Positions 1 to 9,044 of a stretch of DNA of 12,475 bases are shown one piece after another. The DNA is taken from assembly GCA_944380945.1 (NCBI GenBank), contig CALWJG010000032.1, positions 1-12,475 of the forward strand, given 5' to 3'. The stretch's first letter is position 1, and each line of letters opens with the position of its first letter. The notes beneath the pieces are model-generated. The model was given only the letters and a program-made list of their open reading frames with translations, had not been told where the DNA came from and made no database searches. Origin of the DNA: an uncultured Agathobaculum sp. (lineage in GTDB: Bacteria > Bacillota > Clostridia > Oscillospirales > Butyricicoccaceae). The position numbers and the translations under genes were made by a program.

Positions 1-143
1 AGCGGCGCCTGATCGCCCTCCGCGGGCAGCATGTCCTCCGCCCGCGGGTAGCCGCAGAGCGCGGAACCGTCCCCCGCGGCGCAGGCCGCGCCGGGCAGGG
101 TCAGCCCCAGCAGCAGCGCAAGTGAAATCAGCCTTTTTTTCAT
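1..143 (-). CDS. Exported protein, N-terminal fragment (runs off the left edge)
   Basis: The ATG at 143 is preceded at a 7-nt spacing by a strong GGGAGGG ribosome-binding site (151-157), and the frame stays open to base 1. The visible 47 residues start with a classic signal peptide: positive MKKR, a leucine-rich hydrophobic core (residues 5-15), then a small-residue cleavage region (LPGAACAAG, about residues 16-24). Signal peptidase I could cut after the A-C-A triplet. The cysteine at about residue 21 is preceded by G-A-A rather than a good lipobox, so a lipoprotein is possible but less likely. The mature start (GDGSALCGYPRAEDMLPAEG) resembles no family I can name. It diverges from the plus-strand gene at 312, with 168 bp between the two starts. 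I saw no convincing promoter for it. The function is unknown because only the export signal and a short mature stretch are visible. Confidence 0.7.
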   Translation of the reverse strand, partial: MKKRLISLALLLGLTLPGAACAAGDGSALCGYPRAEDMLPAEGDQAP

Positions 144-256
144 GGTCAATCCCTCCCATCTGTGGTATTACTCTGTTAGACGAAAAGCAAAGCAAAAAGT
201 TCCGCCCCCGCGGGGAAAATTGCGGGAACGCGCCGCGCAGGGCGCCCCTTCAGAGA

Positions 257-285
257 TTGACAAACCCGCCCCGCCGCTTTACGAT
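257..285 (+). promoter_or_regulatory. Sigma-A type promoter for the gene at 312
   Basis: A perfect -35 TTGACA (257-262) is followed by a 17-nt spacer and a -10 TACGAT (280-285, four of six consensus bases). The predicted transcription start is near 292, leaving a leader of only about 20 nt that contains the AAGGAAG ribosome-binding site (296-302). Confidence 0.65.
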
Positions 286-311
286 GGTAGGCAGAAAGGA
301 AGTGTTCCCCC

Positions 312-935
312 ATGCCACGGTCGCTCCGCCGGCTGTTCCCCGCCGCCGAGGCGGCGCTTTATGCCGCCTTCATCGCGCTCGACTTCACCGGCCGCTCGGC
401 GGCGTCCGTGCCGGTCAAATATGCGGCGCTGCTGCTCTGCCTGCTGTACGCCCTGCCCGCTGCCCGCACGCGGGACGGCCGCCTTGCCGCGGCCGCGCTC
501 GCGCTCACCGCGGCGGCGGACTGGTTCCTGCTCGTGCGGGACGCGCACTATGGCGCAGGCGTCCTGCTGTTCTGCGTGGTGCAGACGCTCTATGCGGTGC
601 GGCTGATCCGCTGGCGCGGCCGCATCTGCCGGGCGCTGGCTGCGGTACGGCTCGCGCCGCTCGCGCTGTTCGCCCTGCCCCTGCCCCGGTTGAACGCGCT
701 CGCGCTCGTGTACTTTACCTCCCTCGTGTGCAACGCAGCGGCAGCGGCCCGCCTTGCCGGCGCAAATTGCCAGCGCCGCCGCTTTGCCGCGGGGCTCTGG
801 CTGTTCGTGTGCTGCGACCTGTGCGTGGGCGCGTTCAACCTCGGCCTGCTGACCGGCTTCACCCGCTATGGGATGTGGCTGTTCTACCTGCCCTCGCAGG
901 TGCTGCTGGGGCTGGCCGCGTATCCGGACGAATGA
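312..935 (+). CDS. YhhN/lysoplasmalogenase-like integral membrane protein
   Basis: This 207-residue protein is almost entirely hydrophobic and has about seven predicted membrane segments (near residues 10-25, 33-50, 57-75, 81-98, 108-124, 127-146, 157-178 and 187-203, some possibly merging). It has two membrane-embedded aspartates in family-like contexts, D70 (AADWFLL) and D169 (VCCDLCVG), and a C-terminal YLPSQVLLGLA helix. This layout resembles the YhhN/TMEM86 family, whose characterised members hydrolyse the vinyl-ether bond of lysoplasmalogens. The assignment rests on pattern recognition and is not certain; it could be another small polytopic membrane protein. The ATG at 312 has an AAGGAAG site at 9-nt spacing, and its own promoter lies just upstream. 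The gene is monocistronic and ends at the terminator it shares with the convergent lit-like gene. Confidence 0.55.
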   Translation: MPRSLRRLFPAAEAALYAAFIALDFTGRSAASVPVKYAALLLCLLYALPAARTRDGRLAAAALALTAAADWFLLVRDAHYGAGVLLFCVVQTLYAVRLIRWRGRICRALAAVRLAPLALFALPLPRLNALALVYFTSLVCNAAAAARLAGANCQRRRFAAGLWLFVCCDLCVGAFNLGLLTGFTRYGMWLFYLPSQVLLGLAAYPDE

Positions 936-971
936 CAGCCGCCTTCCCCCACGCAGGCATCCGGGAAACAG

Positions 972-1015
972 AAAAAGGACAGACACCCCGTGCGCACGGC
1001 CGTGTCCGTCCTTTT
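972..1015. terminator. Bidirectional intrinsic terminator between convergent genes
   Basis: The arms AAAAGGAC-A-GACAC (973-986) and GTGTC-C-GTCCTTTT (1002-1015) pair with one A/C mismatch around a GC-rich loop. On the plus strand the hairpin ends in CCTTTTG with further T runs after it; on the minus strand it ends in CCTTTTTC. It therefore serves both the plus gene ending at 935 and the minus gene ending at 1017, whose stop codon abuts the stem. Confidence 0.85.
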
Positions 1016-1016
1016 G

Positions 1017-1676
1017 TTATGCTTTTTTACGCCGTCCCAGCCGGTGCGCAGCGAGCGCGGTCAGCCACAGGCCGCCCAGACACAGCGCGAGCACGAGCGC
1101 GCCCGCCCGCGCCCAGAACGCCTCGGGCAGGATGCGGATGATCTCATCCGTGCGCGGGTCAAACACCCAGTTGGTCTTGCCGGGGAAAAACACCCGGTGG
1201 AACACCGTGAACAGGCCGGTGAAGTCCGCGGCCGCCCACGCCGCCAGCAGCAGGAACACCGCGGTCAGCCCGGCGGCGGCCCAGAACGCCGGCCGCCGTC
1301 CCGCCAGCGGGCGGAAGGCCGCGCGCCGCAGGCGGTACAGCACCGCGAGCGCGAGCAGCACGGCCGCCGATACGGCGAGCAGCGCGAAGTCCAGCCGGAA
1401 CAGCGCGCGGCAGTCCGCGAAATGCGCCTGCCCGCTCGCCGACCAGCGCAGCGCGCCCGTGCCGAACGGCGCGCCGAACACGAGGTAGTCCATCACCTCG
1501 TCGTAAGCCGTGCGGATGGTCTGCTCGTCCCAGCCCGTGGCGGCGGGCAGGCCGAGCGCGTCGATCTGGCCATAGTAAAACGGCCGGCACAGGATGGGGA
1601 CCGCGATCGCGGCGGTCAGGAAAAACACCGCCAGCGCCGCGGCGAGCAGCACGGAAAGCGTGCGGGAGGGTTTCAC
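1017..1676 (-). CDS. lit: DUF1461/TIGR01906 membrane protein, predicted lipoprotein intramolecular transacylase Lit
   Basis: This 219-residue protein has four predicted membrane helices (about residues 7-29, 97-114, 130-150 and 188-212) and a large extracytoplasmic region after helix 1. It has the family landmarks QAHFADC with H85 after the first loop, and FHRVFF with H160 followed by W170, FDPRTDEI and ILPEAFW in the second loop. Characterised members (Lit of Gram-positive bacteria) move an acyl chain from the diacylglyceryl sulfur to the alpha-amino group of lipoproteins. This gives lyso-form lipoproteins with altered TLR2 recognition, and two histidines are reported as essential; H85 and H160 are the obvious counterparts here. 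The start is a GTG at 1676, with a GAAAGGAG site 10 nt upstream. It lies 22 bp downstream of the ATPase stop with no terminator between, so it is almost certainly the second gene of the riboswitch-controlled operon. Family membership is fairly secure; the enzymatic activity is inferred. Confidence 0.75.
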   Translation of the reverse strand: MKPSRTLSVLLAAALAVFFLTAAIAVPILCRPFYYGQIDALGLPAATGWDEQTIRTAYDEVMDYLVFGAPFGTGALRWSASGQAHFADCRALFRLDFALLAVSAAVLLALAVLYRLRRAAFRPLAGRRPAFWAAAGLTAVFLLLAAWAAADFTGLFTVFHRVFFPGKTNWVFDPRTDEIIRILPEAFWARAGALVLALCLGGLWLTALAAHRLGRRKKA

Positions 1677-1698
1677 AGCGCAAGCGCTCCTTTCGTTT

Positions 1699-4329
<2,631 letters not shown>

Positions 4330-4336
4330 GGCAAAA

Positions 4337-4344
4337 CTCCTTTT
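4337..4344 (-). promoter_or_regulatory. Ribosome-binding site that fixes the ATPase start
   Basis: AAAAGGAG with a 7-nt spacer to the ATG at 4329. An in-frame ATG at 4347 immediately precedes this site but has no comparable Shine-Dalgarno sequence of its own, so it is unlikely to be the start. Confidence 0.8.
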
Positions 4345-4390
4345 CATTTTGTCCGGTTGACTGAGGGATGCCGCCGGGCGCGGCCGGCCC

Positions 4391-4453
4391 TTTCCGCAAA
4401 AGAAAAAGACCTTTGCGGAAGCGCTCTCAGCGTGCAAAGCGTTTCCGCAAAAG
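4391..4453 (-). repeat. Exact 12-nt direct repeat in the riboswitch leader
   Basis: The minus-strand 12-mer CTTTTGCGGAAA occurs at 4453-4442 and again at 4402-4391. The first copy is both the 3' strand of aptamer helix P1 and the 5' arm of the terminator. The second copy lies just past the terminator's U-rich tail. The terminator 3' arm (UUCCGCAAA within 4419-4411) is complementary to both copies. Confidence 0.85.
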
Positions 4454-4457
4454 TCTT
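4398..4457 (-). terminator. Riboswitch expression-platform terminator
   Basis: Arms 4457-4438 and 4425-4406 (minus strand) form a 20-bp stem with one G-U wobble and one A/C mismatch around a 12-nt loop, followed by TTTTTCTTTT. The 5' arm overlaps the 3' strand of aptamer helix P1, so aptamer folding and terminator folding exclude each other. This predicts antitermination (gene on) when the ligand binds. Confidence 0.85.
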
Positions 4458-4541
4458 GTGACCGGAAGCGACCGGCGCCCGCCGCCAGACCGGTGACCCG
4501 GCCGGGATGTTGACAGCGGAGCTTATACTACTCCCTTTTGC
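4447..4541 (-). promoter_or_regulatory. yybP-ykoY family manganese riboswitch aptamer
   Basis: Read on the minus strand, the leader shows the core signatures of this class in order. The 5' GCAAAAGGGAGUAG (from 4541) is followed by the GUCAACAU loop segment and then the CACCGG segment. A GCCGG/CCGGU hairpin comes next, and last a 3' CAAGAC followed by CUUUUGC. Helix P1 is GCAAAAG (4541-4535) paired with CUUUUGC (4453-4447). The conserved segments match the known Mn2+-binding aptamer architecture, in which two loop regions dock to form the metal site. The aptamer starts about 3 nt after the predicted transcription start and overlaps the terminator at its 3' end. Members of this class often precede P-type cation ATPases, MntP and TerC genes, which agrees with the gene downstream. 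This was identified by eye, not with a covariance model. Confidence 0.85.
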
Positions 4542-4550
4542 AGTGGTTCC

Positions 4551-4579
4551 ATTATACCGATACCGCCGCGCTTTGTCAA
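4551..4579 (-). promoter_or_regulatory. Consensus sigma-A promoter of the ATPase-lit operon
   Basis: Perfect -35 TTGACA (4579-4574) and perfect -10 TATAAT (4556-4551) separated by exactly 17 nt. The predicted start is A4544, giving a leader of about 215 nt. A promoter this strong fits a gene whose control is left mainly to the downstream riboswitch. Confidence 0.92.
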
Positions 4580-4620
4580 GAAAAAACGCGCCCCTCCCGC
4601 AAATATCCGCGCTGCAAGCA

Positions 4621-4649
4621 GAAAACGGCCGCAAATCGCGGCCGTTTCC
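4621..4649 (-). terminator. Intrinsic terminator after tyrS
   Basis: Minus-strand arms GGAAACGGCCGC (4649-4638) and GCGGCCGTTTTC (4632-4621) pair almost perfectly around the 5-nt loop GATTT, ending in a short T run. It lies 27 bp after the tyrS stop and separates the dxs-tyrS operon from the ATPase promoter. Confidence 0.8.
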
Positions 4650-4676
4650 GTAAAATCCGATTGGTTCGCAGGCGCA

Positions 4677-5897
4677 TCAGAGCGTCGCCTTGTGGAACGT
4701 CTTTTTGCCCTTCTTGATGACGCAGCCGTCCGCAAAGCGGTCCTTGTCCAGCATCAGCTTGAAGTCCGCGACCTTTTCGCCGTCCAGCGACACGCCGCCG
4801 CCCTGCACGAGCTTGCGCGCCTCGCCGTTGGAGGACGCAAGGCCGCACTTGACCAGCAGGGTCAGCACGCCGATCCTGCCGTCCGCAAAGTCCTCGTCCG
4901 CCAGCGTGGTCGTGGGCATATCCGCGCTGTCGCCGCCGCCCATAAAGATGTCCTTGGCCGCGGCCATGGCCTTGTCGGCCTCCTCCTTGCCGTGCACGAG
5001 CGAGGTCAGCTCGTAGGCGAGGATCTCCTTGGCGCGGTTGAGCTGCGCGCCCTCCCACTTATCCATCTCCTCGATCTGCTCGAGCGGCAGGAAGGTCAGC
5101 ATGCGGATGCATTTGAGCACGTCCGCATCGTCCACATTGCGCCAGTACTGGAAGAAATCATAGGGCGAGGTCTTGTTCGGGTCGAGCCACACCGCGCCCG
5201 AGGCGGTCTTGCCCATCTTCTTGCCCTCGGAGTTTAGGAGCAGGGTGATGGTCATGGCGTGCGCGTCCTTGCCCAGCTTGCGGCGGATGAGCTCGGTGCC
5301 GCCCAGCATGTTGGACCACTGGTCGTTGCCGCCGAACTGCATGTTGCAGCCGTAGTGCTGGAACAGGTAGTAGAAGTCATAGGACTGCATGATCATATAG
5401 TTGAACTCGAGGAAGCTCAGGCCCTTTTCCATGCGCTGCTTGTAGCACTCCGCGCGCAGCATGTTGTTGACCGAGAAGCACGCGCCGACCTCGCGCAGCA
5501 GCTCGATGTAGTTGAGGTTCAGCAGCCAGTCCGCGTTGTTGACCATCTGCGCCTTGCCCTCGCCGAATTCGATGAAGCGCTCCATCTGCTTTTTGAAGCA
5601 GTCGCAGTTGTGCTGGATGGTCTCGGGCGTCATCATCGAGCGCATATCCGTGCGGCCCGAGGGGTCGCCGATATAGCCCGTGCCGCCGCCGACCAGCGCG
5701 ATCGGCTTGTTGCCCGCCATCTGCAGGCGCTTCATCAGGCACAGGGCCATGAAATGGCCGACGTGCAGGCTGTCCGCCGTGGGGTCAAAGCCGATGTAGA
5801 AGGTCGCCTTGCCCTCGTTGATCATTTTGCTGATCTCTTCTTCGTTGGTGACCTGCGCGATCAGGCCGCGCGCTTTGAGTTCTTCGTAAAGTGTCAT
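4677..5897 (-). CDS. tyrS: Tyrosyl-tRNA synthetase
   Basis: This cytoplasmic class I aminoacyl-tRNA synthetase (406 residues, normal family length) charges tRNA-Tyr using ATP. Visible landmarks are YIGFDPTADSLHVGH, where HVGH (45-48) is the HIGH motif; GGNDQW (189-194), the tyrosine-pocket motif; and KMGKT (227-231), the KMSKS-loop variant common in TyrRS. The C-terminal S4 RNA-binding domain spans about residues 344-395. The ATG at 5897 has a GGGAG site about 10 nt upstream. It is the last gene of the run and is followed by a hairpin terminator. There is no room for a T-box leader, the usual control of tyrS in Firmicutes, in the 107 bp upstream; two tiny reading frames occupy that gap instead. 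Confidence 0.97.
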   Translation of the reverse strand: MTLYEELKARGLIAQVTNEEEISKMINEGKATFYIGFDPTADSLHVGHFMALCLMKRLQMAGNKPIALVGGGTGYIGDPSGRTDMRSMMTPETIQHNCDCFKKQMERFIEFGEGKAQMVNNADWLLNLNYIELLREVGACFSVNNMLRAECYKQRMEKGLSFLEFNYMIMQSYDFYYLFQHYGCNMQFGGNDQWSNMLGGTELIRRKLGKDAHAMTITLLLNSEGKKMGKTASGAVWLDPNKTSPYDFFQYWRNVDDADVLKCIRMLTFLPLEQIEEMDKWEGAQLNRAKEILAYELTSLVHGKEEADKAMAAAKDIFMGGGDSADMPTTTLADEDFADGRIGVLTLLVKCGLASSNGEARKLVQGGGVSLDGEKVADFKLMLDKDRFADGCVIKKGKKTFHKATL

Positions 5898-5962
5898 TGC
5901 TCTATTCTCCCGACTGTATATTGATATGATTTGATTGCTCCGTTTTGCAGGGCGGCGCTCAC
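5894..5962 (-). CDS. Possible 22-codon leader peptide upstream of tyrS
   Basis: A GTG at 5962 follows an AAGGAG site at 8-nt spacing and opens a 22-codon frame. Its TGA stop overlaps the tyrS ATG as ATGA. Two tyrosine codons lie one codon apart (codons 13 and 15) in an AT-rich stretch unlike the codon use of the surrounding genes. This could be a translated leader coupling tyrS to upstream translation or sensing tyrosine supply, but such short frames arise by chance and no attenuator hairpin is visible. Confidence 0.3.
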   Translation of the reverse strand: MSAALQNGAIKSYQYTVGRIEQ

Positions 5963-6000
5963 GGGGCGCGCTCCTTGCGGCGCTCGTCGATCACGATCAT
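5959..6000 (-). CDS. Possible 13-codon reading frame after recN
   Basis: An ATG at 6000 lies 4 nt after the recN stop and 8 nt after a GGGAGG site within the last recN codons. The frame encodes MIVIDERRKERAP and ends in a TGA that overlaps the next GTG start as GTGA. With the following frame it would give an unbroken chain of stop/start contacts from recN to tyrS. It may equally be chance, or the remnant of a longer gene. Confidence 0.25.
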   Translation of the reverse strand: MIVIDERRKERAP

Positions 6001-6004
6001 CGGC

Positions 6005-7684
6005 TCATCCTCCCTGCTCCGCGCCGTCCAGCAGCGCTTCGGCGTTGCGGCGCGCGGCGTCCGAGATCTGCTCGCCGGACAGCAGCCGCGCGAGCTCGTC
6101 GATGCGCTGCGCACGGTCCAGCGGGGTCACGTCGGTATAGCTGCGCCCGTCCCGCACGGATTTGGTGATGCGCAGGTGGTGGTCGCCCATGGCCGCGATC
6201 TGCGGCAGGTGGGTGACGCACAGCGTCTGCTTCTTTTTCGCGATCGCGGACAGCTTGCGCGCGATCTGCTGCGCCGCGTGTCCGGAAACGCCGGTATCGA
6301 TCTCGTCAAAAATCAGCATACCAACATCCTCGCCCGCCGTCAAGACATTTTTGAGCGCGAGCATGATGCGGCTGAGCTCGCCGCCCGACGCCACCTTGGA
6401 CAGCGGCTTTTCCGGCTCGCCGGGGTTGACCGATATTTCAAACGTCACCGTGTCGCACCCGTGGGCGGTCAGCTTGGCGCCCGTGTGCACGGCGATGCGC
6501 ATTTTGACCTTGTCCATATCCAGCCCCGCGAGTTCGCGCACGATCTCGGCCTCGAGCCGCGCGGCCGCCTGCCGGCGCGCTTCGGTCAGCTGCGCGGCGA
6601 GCTGCTTTGCCTCGGCCAGCTCTGCGCGGTACTGCGCGCGCAGCTGGTCGCGGCGGTTGTCCGAATCGGCAAGCGTCTCGAGCTCGGCGGTGATTTTCTC
6701 GTGATACGCCGCGATCTCCGCGAGCGTGCCGCCGTACTTCTGCTTCAGGCGGTAGATCAGGTCGAGCCGCTGCTCGACCAGCTCGCGCTCGGCGGGCGAA
6801 AAGTCCATGTGGCCGCTGCGGCTGACGATGCTGTCCCGCAGGTCGGCCGCGAGCAGGCGGACCTCCTCCGCCTGTTCGGCGAGGCTGTCGAATGCGTCCG
6901 AAACCTCTCTGAGGCCCGCCAGCGCATCCGCGGCCTGATCGAGCAGCGCGCACGCGCCGCCCGCCTCGTCGTCCCCGCTGAGCGCCTGCCGCGCTGCGCT
7001 GAGCGCAGCCGCGATTTTGCCCGCGTGGTCGAAATACGCCTTGCGCTGGGCGAGGCTCTCGTCCTCCCCCGGCTGCAGCGCGGCCTGCTCGATCTCCTCC
7101 TTGTGGAAGGAGAGCATGTCGATGCGCTGCAGGCGCTCCTGCTCGCCGGTCTCGAGCGCGGTGATCTCGCGCCGCAGGGCGAGCAGCGCCTGATATTTGG
7201 GGCGGTAGGCGTCCAGCAGCGCGCCGTCCTCCGCGTAGCCGTCCAGATAGTCGATGTGGTGCTGCTCGTCGAGCAGCTTCTGGCCGTCGTTCTGGCCGTG
7301 GATGTCGATGAGATAGGGCGCCAGCTGCCGCAGCACCGCCGCCGTGACCGGCTTCATGTTCACCCGGCAGCTGCTCTTGCCGTCCGCGGTGATCTGGCGC
7401 TGGATGTGCAGCGTGTCCGGCTCGTCGCCCGCGAGGGCGGTTTCCTCCAGCAGCGCGCAGAGCGCGGGCGGCAGCCCGGTGAACACCGCGCTGACAAAGC
7501 CCTTTTCCGCGCCCGCGCGCACCAGATCGCGGCTGACGCGGCGGCCCAGCACCGCGCCCACCGCGTCGATCACGATCGACTTGCCCGCGCCGGTCTCGCC
7601 CGAGAGCACGGTCAGCCCGTCCTCCAGCTCGATGTCCGCGCGCTCGATGACCGCGATATTTTCAATATGGAGTAATTGCAGCAT
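6005..7684 (-). CDS. recN: DNA repair protein RecN
   Basis: RecN is an SMC-like cytoplasmic ATPase acting early in double-strand break repair, where it gathers DNA ends and cohesin-like bridges sister chromosomes. The 559-residue protein is of normal length. It has Walker A GETGAGKS (29-36) next to the N-terminal MLQLLHIENIAVI strand, and a long central charged segment expected to be coiled coil (about 150-370). The ABC signature SGGELSR (433-439), Walker B MLIFDEID (456-463) and the switch histidine in VTHLPQIA (H492) follow. The ATG at 7684 has an AGAGGA site 7 nt upstream and lies 20 bp after argR, so it is in the same transcript. In many endospore formers recN is followed by spoIVB and spo0A; here tyrS follows. 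Confidence 0.97.
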   Translation of the reverse strand: MLQLLHIENIAVIERADIELEDGLTVLSGETGAGKSIVIDAVGAVLGRRVSRDLVRAGAEKGFVSAVFTGLPPALCALLEETALAGDEPDTLHIQRQITADGKSSCRVNMKPVTAAVLRQLAPYLIDIHGQNDGQKLLDEQHHIDYLDGYAEDGALLDAYRPKYQALLALRREITALETGEQERLQRIDMLSFHKEEIEQAALQPGEDESLAQRKAYFDHAGKIAAALSAARQALSGDDEAGGACALLDQAADALAGLREVSDAFDSLAEQAEEVRLLAADLRDSIVSRSGHMDFSPAERELVEQRLDLIYRLKQKYGGTLAEIAAYHEKITAELETLADSDNRRDQLRAQYRAELAEAKQLAAQLTEARRQAAARLEAEIVRELAGLDMDKVKMRIAVHTGAKLTAHGCDTVTFEISVNPGEPEKPLSKVASGGELSRIMLALKNVLTAGEDVGMLIFDEIDTGVSGHAAQQIARKLSAIAKKKQTLCVTHLPQIAAMGDHHLRITKSVRDGRSYTDVTPLDRAQRIDELARLLSGEQISDAARRNAEALLDGAEQGG

Positions 7685-7704
7685 CGCCGCGTCCTCTCCC
7701 CTGT

Positions 7705-8160
7705 TTACTTCAGAATATCCCGCGCCTGCTGACAGAAATGCGCGGCGCTCTCATTGTCCCGCATGACGGCGAACACGGTGTCGTCCCCGCCCAGCGTGCC
7801 GACCACGCCCGAGGCGCGCATCGAGTCGATCGCCATGGCGGCCGCCTGCCCCAGACCGGGCAGGGTCTTGATGACCACCATGTTCTGCGCCGCGTCGATC
7901 TCGGTGACGCACTCGCGGAAGATGTTGCGCAGGCGGGTGGTGAAGCTGTCCGCCGCGCCGGCGGAGGCAGCCGTGTATTTGTATTTTCCGGTCTCGGCGG
8001 AGAGCGTCTTGATCAGGCGCAGCTCCTTGATGTCCCGCGAGACCGTGGCCTGCGTAGTGTTGTAGCCCATGGCGCGCAGATGGCCGGTCAGCTCCTCCTG
8101 CGTTTCGATCTCAAACCGGTCGACCAGTTCAAGGATCTTTGCCTGCCGTTGGAATTTCAT
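7705..8160 (-). CDS. argR: Arginine repressor ArgR/AhrC
   Basis: ArgR is a hexameric arginine-sensing transcription regulator of arginine synthesis and catabolism genes. The 151-residue protein has the N-terminal winged helix with TQATVSRDIKELRLIK (36-51). The C-terminal oligomerisation and arginine-binding domain has PGLGQAAAMAID (101-112) and GTLGGDD (121-127), whose aspartates contact arginine in the family. The ATG at 8160 has a near-ideal AGGAGG site. The position between nadK and recN is the usual Firmicute arrangement. I saw no arginine genes in the window and no clear ARG box, so its targets lie elsewhere. Confidence 0.96.
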   Translation of the reverse strand: MKFQRQAKILELVDRFEIETQEELTGHLRAMGYNTTQATVSRDIKELRLIKTLSAETGKYKYTAASAGAADSFTTRLRNIFRECVTEIDAAQNMVVIKTLPGLGQAAAMAIDSMRASGVVGTLGGDDTVFAVMRDNESAAHFCQQARDILK

Positions 8161-8188
8161 GGTCTGCCCTCCTGTTTATCCGGTCCGG

Positions 8189-9034
8189 TCACAGCTTCTG
8201 CTGCAAGATCTGGTAAAAGCTCAGCCCCTTGAGGCGCACCAGACGGGTGCGCAGGGCCGAGCGCGTGATGACCACGCGGTCGTCCGGCAGGACGGCGAAG
8301 CTCTGCCCCCCGTCCGCGGAGATGCACACCTCGCCGCCCTCGCACGCGGCGGCGAGCGTGATGCGCCGCTCGGGCGCGAAAACAAACGACTTGGCCGTGA
8401 GCGCGTGCGCGCAGATCGGGATGACCACGGTGTTCTCCGCGCGCGGCTCGATCACCGGGCCGCCCGCGGACAGGCCGTAGGCGGTCGAGCCGGTGGGCGT
8501 GGCGATGATGACGCCGTCCCCGCTGAAGCGGGTGACCTCCTCATCATCCGCCGAGATGCACACGCGCACCACGCGGAACGCCGCGCCCTTGGCGAGCACA
8601 ACGTCGTTGAGCGCGTCGTTCTCATATACCACGCGCTGCCCGCGGATGACCGAAACGTGCAGCATCATGCGGCTGTCGATCGTGTAATAGCCCTTGAAGA
8701 GCTTTTGCATCTCGCCCAGCTCGCCGGGCTCGAGCTCGGTCATAAAGCCCACATGCCCGACGTTGACGCCCAGCATGGGCACCTCGTGCCGCGCTGCGGC
8801 CCGCGCCAGACGGAGCATGGTGCCGTCCCCGCCGAGCACGATCGCAAGGTCCGCCGTGCGGATGGCCTCGTCCCCGTCCAGATATTCGGCCTTCGGCAGC
8901 CCGTCCGCCGCACCGCGCAGCCGCTCGGGCAGCAGCAGGCGCACGCCCTCGCGCTGCAGCTGGCGGCAGACCGCGGGCAGCACCTCGTGCGCGCCCGGCT
9001 TGTCCATATTGGGATAGATGAAAAAACGCTTCAT
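8189..9034 (-). CDS. nadK: NAD kinase
   Basis: NadK phosphorylates NAD+ at the 2'-hydroxyl using ATP or polyphosphate, supplying NADP. The 281-residue protein shows GGDGT (68-72, catalytic D70), VNVGHVGFMTE (90-100), END-ALND (138-144) in place of the common NE motif, GDGVIIATPTGSTAY (172-186) and a C-terminal beta-rich domain. The ATG at 9034 (MKRFFIYPN) best matches family starts. An in-frame ATG two codons earlier (9040) is an alternative. Neither has a clear ribosome-binding site, and the tlyA stop lies only 4-10 nt upstream, so translation probably depends on reinitiation after tlyA. Confidence 0.95.
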   Translation of the reverse strand: MKRFFIYPNMDKPGAHEVLPAVCRQLQREGVRLLLPERLRGAADGLPKAEYLDGDEAIRTADLAIVLGGDGTMLRLARAAARHEVPMLGVNVGHVGFMTELEPGELGEMQKLFKGYYTIDSRMMLHVSVIRGQRVVYENDALNDVVLAKGAAFRVVRVCISADDEEVTRFSGDGVIIATPTGSTAYGLSAGGPVIEPRAENTVVIPICAHALTAKSFVFAPERRITLAAACEGGEVCISADGGQSFAVLPDDRVVITRSALRTRLVRLKGLSFYQILQQKL

Positions 9035-9044
9035 AAACATGCGA

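Noticed and set aside
144..256. Promoter for the leftward exported protein
   Set aside because: Only weak TTGCTT and TAATAC-like elements with poor spacing (19 or 14 nt) are present, not enough to call.
4330..4437. A 36-residue N-terminal extension of the ATPase
   Set aside because: It would be encoded across the riboswitch terminator and downstream leader. A strong ribosome-binding site points to the ATG at 4329.
5898..6004. T-box leader for tyrS
   Set aside because: Only 107 bp separate recN and tyrS; no T-box sequence, specifier stem or terminator/antiterminator pair is visible.
5945..7675. A 576-codon plus-strand frame antisense to recN
   Set aside because: It is a GC-rich shadow with low-complexity Arg/Ala/Val composition; recN on the minus strand is complete with all ATPase motifs.
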